A DNA stretch of 64,000 nt from Bacteroidaceae bacterium (GCA_017547385.1 JAFYPU010000021.1:1-64000); one strand, 5' to 3'. Shown: positions 7,265-16,711, counted from the first letter of the stretch. Program-made: numbers and translations. The notes: generated by a model from the letters alone, not told the origin.

Positions 7265-8404
7265 TTATGCCTTTTCCGCACTTCTCACCACACCGCGCGG
7301 ATATTGCATCGTGGCACAGTGGAGCGAACCATGCTGACGAATCAATGCACGGCAGTCGATGCCCACCAATTCGTACTTGGGAAAGGCCTTTGTAATGGCT
7401 TGGCGTGCCTGCTCGTCGGTTTCGGGGCAGCCATAAGTGGGATAGAGCACGGCTGTGTCCATCACAAGATAATTGGCATAGGTGGCCGGTAAGCGATCGG
7501 GACCGTCAAAAATGGCCGGGGCCATGGGCAGTGCCACCAAACGGTAAGGCTGATTGTCGGCAGTGCGGAACGATTGCAACTGCTGCTCCATGGAGCGCAG
7601 TGCCTCGTAGTGTTCGTCGTCTGCATCAGCGCACGAAACATAGAGAATGGTGTCCGACGGGCACAACCGCGCCAGCGTGTCGACGTGAGAGTCGGTGTCG
7701 TCGCCGGCCATGTAGCCGTGGTCGAGCCAAAGCACTCGGTCTGCCCCCAAACGCTCTCGCAGAATTTCCTCAATCTGTTCGCGATTGTACTGAGGGTTTC
7801 TATTGGGATTGAGCAGGCATTGCGACGTGGTGAGAAGCGTTCCGCGCCCGTCGCTCTCGATGCTGCCGCCTTCCAGTTCGAAGTCCAGACAGTCCACATA
7901 CGTTCCCTGCAGATACCCTTGCTCATAAAGGTGGCGCGTGATGGCATTGTCGTTTTCGGCTTCAAACTTACCTCCCCAGCCATTGAAGCGGAAATCGAGC
8001 AGTTCCGTTCCCTGCGGTCCCACGATGGAGAGGGGGGCATGGTCGCGCGCCCAGGTGTCGTCGGTGGGACATTCGGCCACCACGATGTTGGTCAGTGCAC
8101 GCTGCGGAAGCTTTTCAGTCAGGAGGCGACGCACTTCCTCGGGTTCGGGGGTAGCGATGAGGAGCGCAGTGCGTGTGGCGATGGCATGCGCCAGGCGCAG
8201 ATAGCATTCGTTGACCTCGTCAAGCATATCAGCCCAATCGGTGCCGGCATGCGGCCACGTGAGTTGCACACCGCTCTGTGGGAACCATTCGGCCACCATG
8301 CGGCGTTGGGAGGTTTCTATGTCCTCGGGCGATATAGATTGAAGGAAATAAGGATAATCGGTATGCCGTTGCAGATCGGCCGGTGTGTGTGTGTGAAGTG
8401 CCAT
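7265..8404 (-). CDS. aguA: Agmatine deiminase
   Basis: A 379-residue member of the peptidylarginine-deiminase-like family. Visible motifs are TWARDHAPLSIV near residue 120, NGWGGKF near 141, LEGGSIESDGRG near 175, GDDTDSHVDTLAR near 233, and the C-terminal GSLHCATMQYP with the nucleophilic cysteine. It converts agmatine to N-carbamoylputrescine. It is first in the aguA-aguB(-sir2) minus-strand run. I could not find a clear TAnnTTTG promoter in the 60 bp between its start and array B. Confidence 0.95.
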   Translation of the reverse strand: MALHTHTPADLQRHTDYPYFLQSISPEDIETSQRRMVAEWFPQSGVQLTWPHAGTDWADMLDEVNECYLRLAHAIATRTALLIATPEPEEVRRLLTEKLPQRALTNIVVAECPTDDTWARDHAPLSIVGPQGTELLDFRFNGWGGKFEAENDNAITRHLYEQGYLQGTYVDCLDFELEGGSIESDGRGTLLTTSQCLLNPNRNPQYNREQIEEILRERLGADRVLWLDHGYMAGDDTDSHVDTLARLCPSDTILYVSCADADDEHYEALRSMEQQLQSFRTADNQPYRLVALPMAPAIFDGPDRLPATYANYLVMDTAVLYPTYGCPETDEQARQAITKAFPKYELVGIDCRALIRQHGSLHCATMQYPRGVVRSAEKA

Positions 8405-8464
8405 ATCGGATGTTAATGTTTTCTTGTTCGAGTTTGATGAAAAGGAGCGGCATGTGCCGTTTTA

Positions 8465-8590
8465 TGCAAGCACTGCAGATTTACCGGCAAGGCTTGCCAC
8501 TTTTTTGGCAGTGCTTGCCAAAAAAGTGGCAAGGCCTGCCGGTTTTGCCGAGAAGCACCGAAAAAAGCCGACAATGCTTGCCGGCTTTTC
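8465..8590. repeat. 21-bp unit array B (six units)
   Basis: Six contiguous 21-bp units at 8465, 8486, 8507, 8528, 8549 and 8570. Units two to four begin GGCAAGGCTTGCC, GGCAGTGCTTGCC and GGCAAGGCCTGCC. The linkers ACTTTTTT and AAAAAAGT are complementary, so 8486-8510 pairs with 8515-8548 into a stem of about 25 bp around GTGCT. The array begins 8 nt after the stop codon of the nucleotidase gene. Confidence 0.9.
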
Positions 8591-8598
8591 AAACTGGC

Positions 8599-10293
8599 TC
8601 ACGGCTGCATCTCTGCCCATGAGGCATATTTGTGCTCGCCGATGACGATTTTTCGCTCGGCATCTGCCTTTCCGCCGATGGTCGGTTGGCTCATCAAATG
8701 TTGCACAAAGGCTTCGGTGGTGGTGGGCAGCGAAACGGTTTTCAACTCCTGTGCAGCGGGGAAAAGTTCCGGCAAATAGCCGTCGCCGCCGGTGGTGATG
8801 AAATCGTCGACCACGAGGATGTATGACGCGTCGGGCAACAGCCGGATGCGACGGCCAGAAGGTGCGGTGTGCCACAACGACTTCACATGAAGCGTTTCGG
8901 CCTTGTCGCATTCCACTTCCAAACCGCTTGTCTGCAACCAACCGTATTGTTTGTTGTGAAGCCCGAATTCCACCAGGGCTCGGAGCTGTTCACCGGTGAG
9001 TTTATAGACTCTCAAGACATTGCTGAAAGGCAACACTTCTCCCACATCGAGCACACGAACTGGGCCTTGCAAAATGCCGGCACGGATGCTGCCGTAATGG
9101 CTGGCACCTATCACCACCTCGTCGTGCGAGGCCGGAACGGCGCGGCGGTAGGCTGCCACATAGGCATCGCACACCAACGTGCCCACCTCGGACATGCGGT
9201 ATTTGTCATCGCGGTCGTGCGTCATTTCGGCCGTAGCCGTGGTGAGCTGCTTGCAAAGGGGTTGTCCGCCCATCACAAGCGTATGGTTCAGCAACGAGTC
9301 GATGGTAACCGAGAAAGCCTTGGCTTCTCCGCTCAAAGCCACATCGGGGCGCACGGGGCACAGTTCGGGAGTTACCGACAGTACCTGCATCCGTGCGGTG
9401 TCCACTTCAAATTTCAGCATTGAGATTTTGGTTCCCATGCACAGCCCTTGCACCACCGGCAGCCCATCGTTGATTTCGCCACAAACGGTTTGGTGCGTGT
9501 GCGAACTGATGAAGGCGTGCCACATCGGGTCGCGCAAGGCGGCAGCATGGGCTGAGTCCTCATCCACCCACACCGGCGTGCCTTGCTGCATGCCGGTGCC
9601 GATATGCGTCAGCAGCAAGCGGATGTCGGCCTTGCCCACGGGAAAATCGGGCAGGGCTTTCAGGCTGTCCAACACTTGGGGGTAGCGGCCGTCAAAAGTG
9701 AGGCCGGCAATGCGCGAACGGCTTGTCTGCTTGGGCGTGCTCGAAGTCAAAAGTCCGACAATGCCCACCGTGAGTTTCTTGTTGCCGATGGCTATTTCCT
9801 CCATGGTCCATGGTTGAGCGTAAGCGGGAGTGCCCCCTTCGGCAGTCCGCACGTTGGCACACACATAATCGATGTCCCAACCCTCGGGGCGCATCCCCGT
9901 GCTTTGCCACTTGTCGGCCAAAGCTGCCTGTCCGTCGTCAAATTCATGATTGCCCAGGGCTGAAATCCGAATGCCCAACCCGTTGAAGAACACAGGCATC
10001 ACACAGCCTTTGGTGGCTTTGTAGAAATAACTGCCTCCGAAGTTATCACCGGCCGAGAGCGTGAGATGATAGGGATAAACGGCTTTCAGCGAATCAAGCG
10101 TTTGCCACACGGCAGCCGCCCCCGGTATGCCCTTTCGCGCATCCGGCACAAAGGAAGCGTGGAAGTCGTTAATCGAAAACACGGCCACCGTTACGACATT
10201 TTCACGAGCGGTCTCGTTTCCCGATTGTGCACTGCGACAAGCTGCCGACAGCATGCACAACAATATCATGGGGATGTAAAAACGTTTGAACAT
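8599..10293 (-). CDS. 5'-nucleotidase/UshA-like lipoprotein
   Basis: The 564-residue product has a lipoprotein signal peptide (lipobox LSAAC, Cys about 19). An N-terminal calcineurin-like metallophosphatase domain shows SINDFHASF, LSAGDNFGGSY, GNHEFDDG, LLTHIG and SSHTHQ. A C-terminal 5'-nucleotidase domain (about 330-520) ends in VVDDFITTGGDGYLPEL. It should hydrolyse nucleotides or other phosphoesters outside the inner membrane. The gene follows fkp by 19 bp, so the two are probably one operon; the metabolic link is not obvious. Confidence 0.9.
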   Translation of the reverse strand: MFKRFYIPMILLCMLSAACRSAQSGNETARENVVTVAVFSINDFHASFVPDARKGIPGAAAVWQTLDSLKAVYPYHLTLSAGDNFGGSYFYKATKGCVMPVFFNGLGIRISALGNHEFDDGQAALADKWQSTGMRPEGWDIDYVCANVRTAEGGTPAYAQPWTMEEIAIGNKKLTVGIVGLLTSSTPKQTSRSRIAGLTFDGRYPQVLDSLKALPDFPVGKADIRLLLTHIGTGMQQGTPVWVDEDSAHAAALRDPMWHAFISSHTHQTVCGEINDGLPVVQGLCMGTKISMLKFEVDTARMQVLSVTPELCPVRPDVALSGEAKAFSVTIDSLLNHTLVMGGQPLCKQLTTATAEMTHDRDDKYRMSEVGTLVCDAYVAAYRRAVPASHDEVVIGASHYGSIRAGILQGPVRVLDVGEVLPFSNVLRVYKLTGEQLRALVEFGLHNKQYGWLQTSGLEVECDKAETLHVKSLWHTAPSGRRIRLLPDASYILVVDDFITTGGDGYLPELFPAAQELKTVSLPTTTEAFVQHLMSQPTIGGKADAERKIVIGEHKYASWAEMQP

Positions 10294-10312
10294 ATTGCTG
10301 ATGATTGTTGTC

Positions 10313-13177
10313 TTAACTGCGACTTATCTGCAAGCCTTTGTCGGAAATGCTCATCTCAACAAAGCGTGCGTTGGGAGCCAACGGATTTTCGGTCAGCATC
10401 TCCCGAATGCGCAAAGCGGCTTTCGGATCTTTCGCCACCATATACATAAAACCACCGCCACCGGCACCGGGCAGTTTGTAGCCCAGACAGAAATCGTCCA
10501 CGCGACGACAGAGTTCGTCCACCGCAGGCGGATTGGTTCCGCTGTCGAGTTGCTTGTTTTGCTCCCAAGTGCGCCGCACCAACCGACCGTATTCCGAAAA
10601 ATCGCCACGCTGCATCACTTCAAACAAAGTGCCGGCGTGCTGCTTCATTTCTCGAAGCAAAGACACGTGCTCGGTATTGTTGAGGAACATGCCGCGCACA
10701 ATTTCAGTGAGGATGTGCTTGGCGGTGCGCGTAATTCCCGTGTAGTAAAGCAAGTGACAAGGGCGCAATTCTGCATCCTTGAAGAGCGTGTCCGGCAACC
10801 AACGGGCCGAGGCTTCCTGTGCGAAGCCCGGTTCCGTGTGAAGCATTTTCACTCCGTGCAAAACGCCTCCGTATTGGTCCTGCCAGCCTCCGCCCGTGGT
10901 GAGAAGCTGTTCCAACACCAGCGTGCGGCTGCAGATTTCGTTTTTGTCCCATCCGAGTCCGCAGAAGTCCGACACAGCTCCCAGCACAGTGGCTGCCAAA
11001 ATGCTGCTGGTGCCCAGGCCCGATCCGGCCGGCACAGCCGAAAGCAGCGTAACCTCGATGCCGGCTCCGAAATGCGCGAGCTGTTCTTCCAGCGTGGCAT
11101 AAGAATGCGCCGAATACTCCGGCAAGAAACCGGCCAACGCCAACGCGGCTTTGGGAATGGAGAAAGGCGAACCTACCTTGTTGAAGCGTCGCAGCTCGTC
11201 GTAGGTGGAAATTCGCTCAATGGCTCCCAAATCAATGGAACGGCAAATAATCGCTCGCTCGTGCGACGGCTTGACATAGACCTGCAAGGGCGGGAGGCCG
11301 TTCAGCTCGATGGCAACATTGACAACGCTTCCGCCCATCAACAGACTGTAGGGCGGCGTGTCGGTCCAGCCTCCGGCCAAATCAATGCGCACCGGACTGC
11401 GTCCCCAAACGATTTGGTCGGTATGTGTCGTCATTCGCGGTTCACAACGATGGCGCAGCGCATTTTCTGTCAGGCCTTCACGCAACAGTCCAAAGGCCTT
11501 GGCTGCTTCAGCCTCGGATTCGTCTTGCGCTGTGGGCACAGCAGGAATTTGCAAACGGTGATATTCCGAACGGAACATGGCATCGTGAATGCGCGTCATC
11601 AGCGGTGCCGTTTCGGGGAGCACTGCCGGCAACGGCAAAGCACCTGCCGAAAAACGTGCGGCCATGTCCTTGAGATTTACTTGGTAGAAAACACTTTTCG
11701 GCCAGTTGCGAGCAATGGCGGGATAGTTCTCGCAAGCGTAGGCCTCGCGCTGCCGAACGAGCCGACCGAGGTTGGCGCACGCGGCAATGCCGTCGGCCGA
11801 GAGACGCTGCAGTGCACGCCATTCATCAGCCATGGCCGCATCGGGTGCATCGCTCAGATACCACTGCAACCAACGTCCCAGCGTTTCGACATCGGGCAGA
11901 ACAGCAAAGAGTGGCGCAGCCTGAATGTCGGCAGCCCCATCGAGGTCGTCCACTGTCAGTCCGCGCAGTTGCAACCACTGCGTCAACGGTTGGCTAAGGT
12001 ATTCGGTGCTTTCGTCAAGCGGCGCACCGCGAAACGCATCGCAGTAGCCATAAGGCCGAAGCACATATTGGGTTTCGCCAATGGGCGTAATGTCCACGCA
12101 TTGCCCTTCGGCAAGATGTATGTCCCATTGATTGACGGGCACGCCGGTAATCACATTGCGCGAAGTGTATTGCCATGTTTCGGGTACGCAAGAATTTTCA
12201 ATCCAGACGTATTCATTGGTATCACCGGGCCGGCTCTGCACACGGGCATTCTGTGTGAAAACCGACGGATGGTGCTTCACTTCTTTCTGAATGATGAGCC
12301 GCTGATCCTTCACGCGGTTCTGAATGGACATGGTGGAAGTTAGCAGTTCGGAAGTGGTTCCGAAATGATAGAACTCGCCGCCGGGCAGTGGCAAAATAGC
12401 TACCGAAAGGTCGGAAAGCACTTCATCGGGGTGCGAAGGGTTCGTACCGAGGGCGCATCCGAATTCAGAATAAAGGTCATAGGCTTTGATACCCTCGCCC
12501 GAGCCTCCACATTTCTGCACAAGGCGTTCCACGGCACGATCGGAGAGCAACCACACGCCGATGTCCATTAGCGAGAAGTGTGTCTGCATGTAGCGTGCCT
12601 GTTCCTCGGTGGAGGGTTTTTGCAACATAAAGTCGAGGCAATCCGGACTTTGGCGGTTCATCATGAAAACGCCGTGGTGCGAATTCTGTTCGGGATCTCC
12701 CCACAGCCCATAGCACACCACATCGACCTCCGGCACTTCCTGCAAAGGCTCGGTGGCTCGCAGCAACACATCGCCCGAAGCGATGAGCGTGTGGAGCGAA
12801 GCGGGAGCTTTCTGCATGATGGTTTCGTAAAGCGGCATCTGAAGGGCGAGCAAATCCTGCCCGATGCGCTGTCCGCGCTCCCAACGGAACACCGGCACCG
12901 GTGTGAGCACTTTTCCGCCCGTGGCATAGGCCGGAAGGCGACGGCTCTGCCCACCGGCGTGCAGCAGGATGCGCTTCTCGCGCGACAGCCATTCGGAAAA
13001 TGACAAATCGGCAGCCTCGCTTCGGTGGCACTCACCCAAAAGCCATGCCGTGCCACCGCCCGAACCTATCTTGCGACCGGCAGGGTCGGAAGTGCAGAAA
13101 TACTCGGTACGGTCAGCACCTGTGATTGCGTGAAAGCCATCCACGGTGTTGGGTGGCAGGGAAAGAAGCTTCTTCAT
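10313..13177 (-). CDS. fkp: Bifunctional fucokinase/GDP-fucose pyrophosphorylase
   Basis: The 954-residue product matches the Bacteroides Fkp layout. The N-terminal half is a GDP-fucose pyrophosphorylase (LLHAGGQSRRLP, GGKVLTPVPVFRWERGQRIG). The C-terminal half is a GHMP kinase (GGWTDTPPY, ATP-binding PAGSGLGTSSI, C-terminal LPGAGGGGF). It salvages L-fucose to GDP-L-fucose for fucosylation of surface glycans and glycoproteins. The open frame runs 91 codons further upstream, but I place the start at ATG 13177 (MKKLLSLPPN, as in known Fkp) because the -7 box at 13244-13237 lies inside that extension. It is probably co-transcribed with the nucleotidase lipoprotein gene. Confidence 0.95.
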   Translation of the reverse strand: MKKLLSLPPNTVDGFHAITGADRTEYFCTSDPAGRKIGSGGGTAWLLGECHRSEAADLSFSEWLSREKRILLHAGGQSRRLPAYATGGKVLTPVPVFRWERGQRIGQDLLALQMPLYETIMQKAPASLHTLIASGDVLLRATEPLQEVPEVDVVCYGLWGDPEQNSHHGVFMMNRQSPDCLDFMLQKPSTEEQARYMQTHFSLMDIGVWLLSDRAVERLVQKCGGSGEGIKAYDLYSEFGCALGTNPSHPDEVLSDLSVAILPLPGGEFYHFGTTSELLTSTMSIQNRVKDQRLIIQKEVKHHPSVFTQNARVQSRPGDTNEYVWIENSCVPETWQYTSRNVITGVPVNQWDIHLAEGQCVDITPIGETQYVLRPYGYCDAFRGAPLDESTEYLSQPLTQWLQLRGLTVDDLDGAADIQAAPLFAVLPDVETLGRWLQWYLSDAPDAAMADEWRALQRLSADGIAACANLGRLVRQREAYACENYPAIARNWPKSVFYQVNLKDMAARFSAGALPLPAVLPETAPLMTRIHDAMFRSEYHRLQIPAVPTAQDESEAEAAKAFGLLREGLTENALRHRCEPRMTTHTDQIVWGRSPVRIDLAGGWTDTPPYSLLMGGSVVNVAIELNGLPPLQVYVKPSHERAIICRSIDLGAIERISTYDELRRFNKVGSPFSIPKAALALAGFLPEYSAHSYATLEEQLAHFGAGIEVTLLSAVPAGSGLGTSSILAATVLGAVSDFCGLGWDKNEICSRTLVLEQLLTTGGGWQDQYGGVLHGVKMLHTEPGFAQEASARWLPDTLFKDAELRPCHLLYYTGITRTAKHILTEIVRGMFLNNTEHVSLLREMKQHAGTLFEVMQRGDFSEYGRLVRRTWEQNKQLDSGTNPPAVDELCRRVDDFCLGYKLPGAGGGGFMYMVAKDPKAALRIREMLTENPLAPNARFVEMSISDKGLQISRS

Positions 13178-13236
13178 GCTTTTTTGATTTTTATCGAAAG
13201 ATGATAGCGGGAGGCGGAATGCGTCCTCTTTTCGGG

Positions 13237-13244
13237 CAAAGATA
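13237..13244 (-). promoter_or_regulatory. Promoter (-7 box) of fkp
   Basis: TATCTTTG on the minus strand, preceded by GCCTTTCAC, about 60 bp before ATG 13177. The CCTT..CAC/CGC lead-in is shared with other boxes here (19047, 27522, 62716). No clear -33 TTG. Confidence 0.6.
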
Positions 13245-13424
13245 GTGAAAGGCGAGCGGAAAGTTTGGAAATGAGCTTGCGAAATTTCCAAAAACTTGCC
13301 CGAGCCGCTGCCTATTTTGCAGAAAGGATGTGTTTCATCGAAAACCCGTTGTAAAAATAAGAGCAAAGCCACACCGGTTTCTCCGAAAGCAGCTGCGTTT
13401 TTCAGAGGGGATTGCGGAAAGAGT

Positions 13425-13508
13425 GGCACGGCCTGCCACAAAAGTGGCAAGCCTTACCACAAAAGTGGCAGTGCTTGCCACTTTTCTTGAAATGCCTTGT
13501 CAAAAACG
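13425..13508. repeat. 21-bp unit array C
   Basis: Four 21-bp units at 13425, 13446, 13467 and 13488. Cores are GGCACGGCCTGCC, GGCAAGCCTTACC, GGCAGTGCTTGCC and TGAAATGCCTTGTC; linkers are ACAAAAGT or ACTTTTCT. It lies between the acyltransferase end and the fkp promoter. The surrounding 13178-13679 stretch holds no other gene. Confidence 0.88.
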
Positions 13509-13596
13509 GCCGAAGCACAACCGAAATTTCACCAAGGCCCGACATAAGTTTAACACGCCGCTTTCGACTTCTTAAACGGCCTTTGCATGAACGCAA

Positions 13597-13654
13597 CTGC
13601 CGTGCCCGATGTCGGGCATGAGGGCTTCGACATCGGGCGCGGCAGTTTGTTTTT
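13597..13654 (+). terminator. Large hairpin with T-run, no gene before it
   Basis: CTGCCGTGCCCGATGTCG pairs with CGACATCGGGCGCGGCAG (one mismatch), followed by TTTGTTTTT on the plus strand. It lies just past the 3' end of the minus-strand plsC-like gene, yet its T-run points the other way and no plus-strand gene precedes it. Confidence 0.55.
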
Positions 13655-13679
13655 CACACACGGCACAACGGCCGGCGAA

Positions 13680-14438
13680 CTATTGGTCCGTGTTCTTCAC
13701 ATAACCTTGGTGATGCTCGGGCAAGGCTTCCATGATAACGCGATAGGCCTCGTCCATCGTGGCCTTCACACCCAGGCTTCCGCTCTCTGTGGGCACAATG
13801 GGCTTGTGTATCACCAGACGCATGGGGTGGCGGTTCACAAAATTGAAACCGGCCATGCGCGTGAGCACATCAAAGGAGCCGTCGATGGTCATGGGCACCA
13901 CGGGCAAGCCGATGTCGTCTGCCAATTGGAAAGCCCCCTTGCGGAACAGCCCCATGTGCCCGGTGAAGGTGCGACTGCCCTCGGGGAAGACCACCAACGA
14001 AGTGCCGTTTTTCAGCGTGCGGCGTGCGCTGTCGATGGTGTGCTGTATGGCTTTCGGGCCCGACTTGTCTACAAAGATGAAACCGGCTTTCTCGCAAGCG
14101 TAACCCACGAGAGGAATTTTGCGCAGCGACTTCTTCATCATCCACTTGAAGTTGCGATGCAGATAACCGTATATCAGAAAAATATCCATCGGGCCCTGAT
14201 GATTGGCCACGAAGACATAGCTCTGTCCGGGCTGCAGGTGCTCACGTCCCTCCACCTTGACCGGCAGCAACAACACGTTGCAGAAAATCTTCGACCAAAT
14301 GCGGCCGGGCCAATACCCCCAGAAATGGGCACTGAACAGCATGCAGCCCACGCTGGTCGTGATGGCCGCCAATGCGGTGGCTATAAGGAGAATGGGGAGT
14401 GCGATGAAAAGTTGATAGACTTTGTAAAGGATTTTCAT
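13680..14438 (-). CDS. plsC: 1-acyl-glycerol-3-phosphate acyltransferase
   Basis: A 252-residue LPLAT-family protein. One or two N-terminal hydrophobic segments (about 5-45) are followed by the catalytic HX4D motif in ANHQGPMD (about 80), the substrate-binding FPEGSRT (about 152) and VVPMTIDGS. It acylates lysophosphatidic acid or a related lysolipid at the inner membrane. It is the last gene of the minus-strand run that begins with the glycosyltransferase at 18.9 kb; an 84-bp gap separates it from the metallophosphoesterase. Confidence 0.88.
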   Translation of the reverse strand: MKILYKVYQLFIALPILLIATALAAITTSVGCMLFSAHFWGYWPGRIWSKIFCNVLLLPVKVEGREHLQPGQSYVFVANHQGPMDIFLIYGYLHRNFKWMMKKSLRKIPLVGYACEKAGFIFVDKSGPKAIQHTIDSARRTLKNGTSLVVFPEGSRTFTGHMGLFRKGAFQLADDIGLPVVPMTIDGSFDVLTRMAGFNFVNRHPMRLVIHKPIVPTESGSLGVKATMDEAYRVIMEALPEHHQGYVKNTDQ

Positions 14439-14522
14439 GACAACTATCTTTAAGTTGGTTAATGCTATGTTAATTCTTGCCGAAAGCTTATATGATTTTC
14501 CGCTTTCGAGGCTCGTTTACGT

Positions 14523-15686
14523 TCATACATCGGCACATTCCAGCGTGATGAGGTTGATTTCGGGCCAAGCCCCCAACCGGAACGGCAACATCACTTCGCC
14601 CACGCCCAAACTCACGTGCAGCACTTGTCCTTGCGCCGTGTAGGTTCCGCCCCACTCCGGATAAAACCATGCTGCCGGAGAGAAACTGCCCAGCTGCAAC
14701 TGCATGCCGTGCGTATGCCCCGAGAGCGTCAGCGGAATGTTGGTATCGGGCACCACACGCCGCCGCCAATGCGACGGGTCGTGCGAGAGCAACACCTTGA
14801 AGCATTCGTCCGACAGCCCCTCCTGCGCTTGCGGCAGGTCGCCCAAGGCCGGAAACGGTGGACGCCCGTCGTTCTCCACTCCCACAATGGCCAGACTGTC
14901 GCCCAAACGACGCAACAACTTGTGCTCGTTGAGCAGAAGTTTCCACCCCATATCGCGTTGCAGCTCTTGCAGGCGGTTCACATTCTCCTGTCGCGCGGCG
15001 TCGCTCGGCCAGGCATGATAGGTGAGATAATCGTGGTTGCCCATCACCGAAACCACACCGTCGGGAGCACGGAAATGGGAGAGGATGTTCTTAAATTCCT
15101 CCAACTCCTCAGCGCGAGTGTTTACCAAATCGCCCGTAAACACCACGAGGTCAGGATGGGCGGCATTCACCATATCAACAATGCGCTTCACCAAATCGGC
15201 CTTGCCGCTCAACGTTCCGAGATGGAAGTCGGAGATTTGCGCAATGCGATAACCATGAAAGGGCTTCGGCAGTTGAGCGAACTTATATGCCACGGGCTTC
15301 ACCACAACATGCCGGTAACCCTGCGTAAATCCATAGACCATAGAGACAAAACACACGGCCGAAAGCACGCCACCCATTGCCAACAAATCGCGACGCACCC
15401 ACAAACGACGCATCGGGACACGGAGCAACACAAAAAGGCTCAGCAGCAATTCTGAAAAGCCCAGTGTGAGTGTGCAGGTCAGGACAAATGTGAGCCGGTA
15501 AGCCGCATCGGGAGTGGTGCGCTCGCTCACGGCCATCAGACACAGGGCGATGAAAAGCAAAAGGTTGGGAAGAAAAAACAAGAAACGCCCGAACCATCCC
15601 ACCCGAGGCTTCAACAAAAATCGGTTCAGCACCCAGGCCGGGAAGAAAAGCAGAAGTAACAATGGGAGCAGGATGCGCAAAATCAT
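14523..15686 (-). CDS. Membrane-anchored metallophosphoesterase
   Basis: 387 residues. Four hydrophobic segments fill about residues 1-120, then a calcineurin-like phosphoesterase domain follows with ISDFHLG, FTGDLVN, GNHDYL, LLSHDPSHW and LSGHTHGMQ, the complete metal-binding set. Architecture and length match YkuE/YaeI-like phosphodiesterases, some of which act on lipid A precursors or other membrane lipids. The substrate is not predictable here. It lies 58 bp downstream of the MetH-activation gene and 84 bp upstream of plsC. Confidence 0.88.
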   Translation of the reverse strand: MILRILLPLLLLLFFPAWVLNRFLLKPRVGWFGRFLFFLPNLLLFIALCLMAVSERTTPDAAYRLTFVLTCTLTLGFSELLLSLFVLLRVPMRRLWVRRDLLAMGGVLSAVCFVSMVYGFTQGYRHVVVKPVAYKFAQLPKPFHGYRIAQISDFHLGTLSGKADLVKRIVDMVNAAHPDLVVFTGDLVNTRAEELEEFKNILSHFRAPDGVVSVMGNHDYLTYHAWPSDAARQENVNRLQELQRDMGWKLLLNEHKLLRRLGDSLAIVGVENDGRPPFPALGDLPQAQEGLSDECFKVLLSHDPSHWRRRVVPDTNIPLTLSGHTHGMQLQLGSFSPAAWFYPEWGGTYTAQGQVLHVSLGVGEVMLPFRLGAWPEINLITLECADV

Positions 15687-15744
15687 GGGAGCATCATGGA
15701 TTTATAGGATTCAACATTAGTTTTTCATTCTGTGCCACCGGCTT

Positions 15745-16674
15745 TCAGTCCTTCAGGTGGCGTGTGAGATACTTGCGGAGCACATTTTCGGGCAAGCCGC
15801 GCCGACGGGCATAGTCGGAAAATTGGTCCTCGCCAATGCGTCCCACAGAGAAATGGCGTGCCTCCCGGTGCGACAGCATCAAACCGCTGACCGCCGCGTG
15901 GGGCTGCATCATTCCGTGCTCGGTGAGGCGAATTCCGATGGAGCCGATATCGAGAATTTCATCCAGCAGGAAGTTAAAACTCAAGTCGGGCAGCGAAGGA
16001 TAACCCACGGCAGGCCGAAGTCCGCGATAGGCTTCCGTAAAGAGCGCATCGGTTGACAGATTTTCCTGCATCGCATATCCCCACCATCGGCACCGCACTT
16101 CGCGATGCAGACATTCGGCCGCGGCTTCAGCCAATCGGTCGCTCAATGTCTGCCGCAGCATGCGCTGATATGGGTCAGCCTCGGAGGCTTCTGCAGAGTC
16201 GAGAACTGAAGTGGCAAAAAGCCCGACAAACTTTTCAGGCTCGGCAGCATAATCCTTTCCCCCACCCTGCGGACTCACAAAATCGGACAAGCAATGGCAG
16301 AACCCATCGGAACTGTCAGGACACTGCTGTCGCAAAAACGGCAAACGCTTCTCCGTTTTTCCATCCCCAAGAAGCACCCACACATCGTCCTCACAACTGC
16401 GTGCCGGCAGCAAGGCAAATTTTGCGCACGCTTTCAAGGATTCGCCATGCTCATTCAGCCAACGCCGCGCCTCGTCATACAAGCGTGCGGCCTCGGCTGC
16501 CTCGTTTCTGTCGGCCTCGGAAAAACTGTTCAACCACTGCGCCCGACATGCCGGACAGGGATGCAGTTTTGCCACATCTGCCAACCGACTTTTCAAGCCC
16601 CACGCATGAAAGAAGTAGAGCCAGTTGATATAAGGCACAAGGCTTGCCGAAACGTATTCTTGCGACACAAACAT
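15745..16674 (-). CDS. Stand-alone MetH activation-domain protein
   Basis: 309 residues resembling only the C-terminal AdoMet-binding reactivation domain of cobalamin-dependent methionine synthase. Visible pieces are NWLYFFHAWGL near the start, DRLAEAAAECLH, RPAVGYPSLPD (AdoMet-site-like RPAxGYP), IGIRLTEHGMM and FSVGRIGEDQFSDYARRRG at the end. This domain helps return oxidised cob(II)alamin to methylcobalamin. The methyltransferase and cobalamin modules are not adjacent, so the partner would be elsewhere. ATG 16674 is preferred over TTG 16680. The central segment (about 90-160) is unlike textbook MetH and rich in Cys and Asp. Confidence 0.8.
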   Translation of the reverse strand: MFVSQEYVSASLVPYINWLYFFHAWGLKSRLADVAKLHPCPACRAQWLNSFSEADRNEAAEAARLYDEARRWLNEHGESLKACAKFALLPARSCEDDVWVLLGDGKTEKRLPFLRQQCPDSSDGFCHCLSDFVSPQGGGKDYAAEPEKFVGLFATSVLDSAEASEADPYQRMLRQTLSDRLAEAAAECLHREVRCRWWGYAMQENLSTDALFTEAYRGLRPAVGYPSLPDLSFNFLLDEILDIGSIGIRLTEHGMMQPHAAVSGLMLSHREARHFSVGRIGEDQFSDYARRRGLPENVLRKYLTRHLKD

Positions 16675-16711
16675 GGGCAAAAGCTTTGTATCAAATTCTC
16701 AAGTCCATCGG

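Noticed and set aside
10286-12343. Long plus-strand reading frame opposite fkp (685 codons)
   Set aside because: It is the mirror of a well-supported fkp gene and shows no domain.
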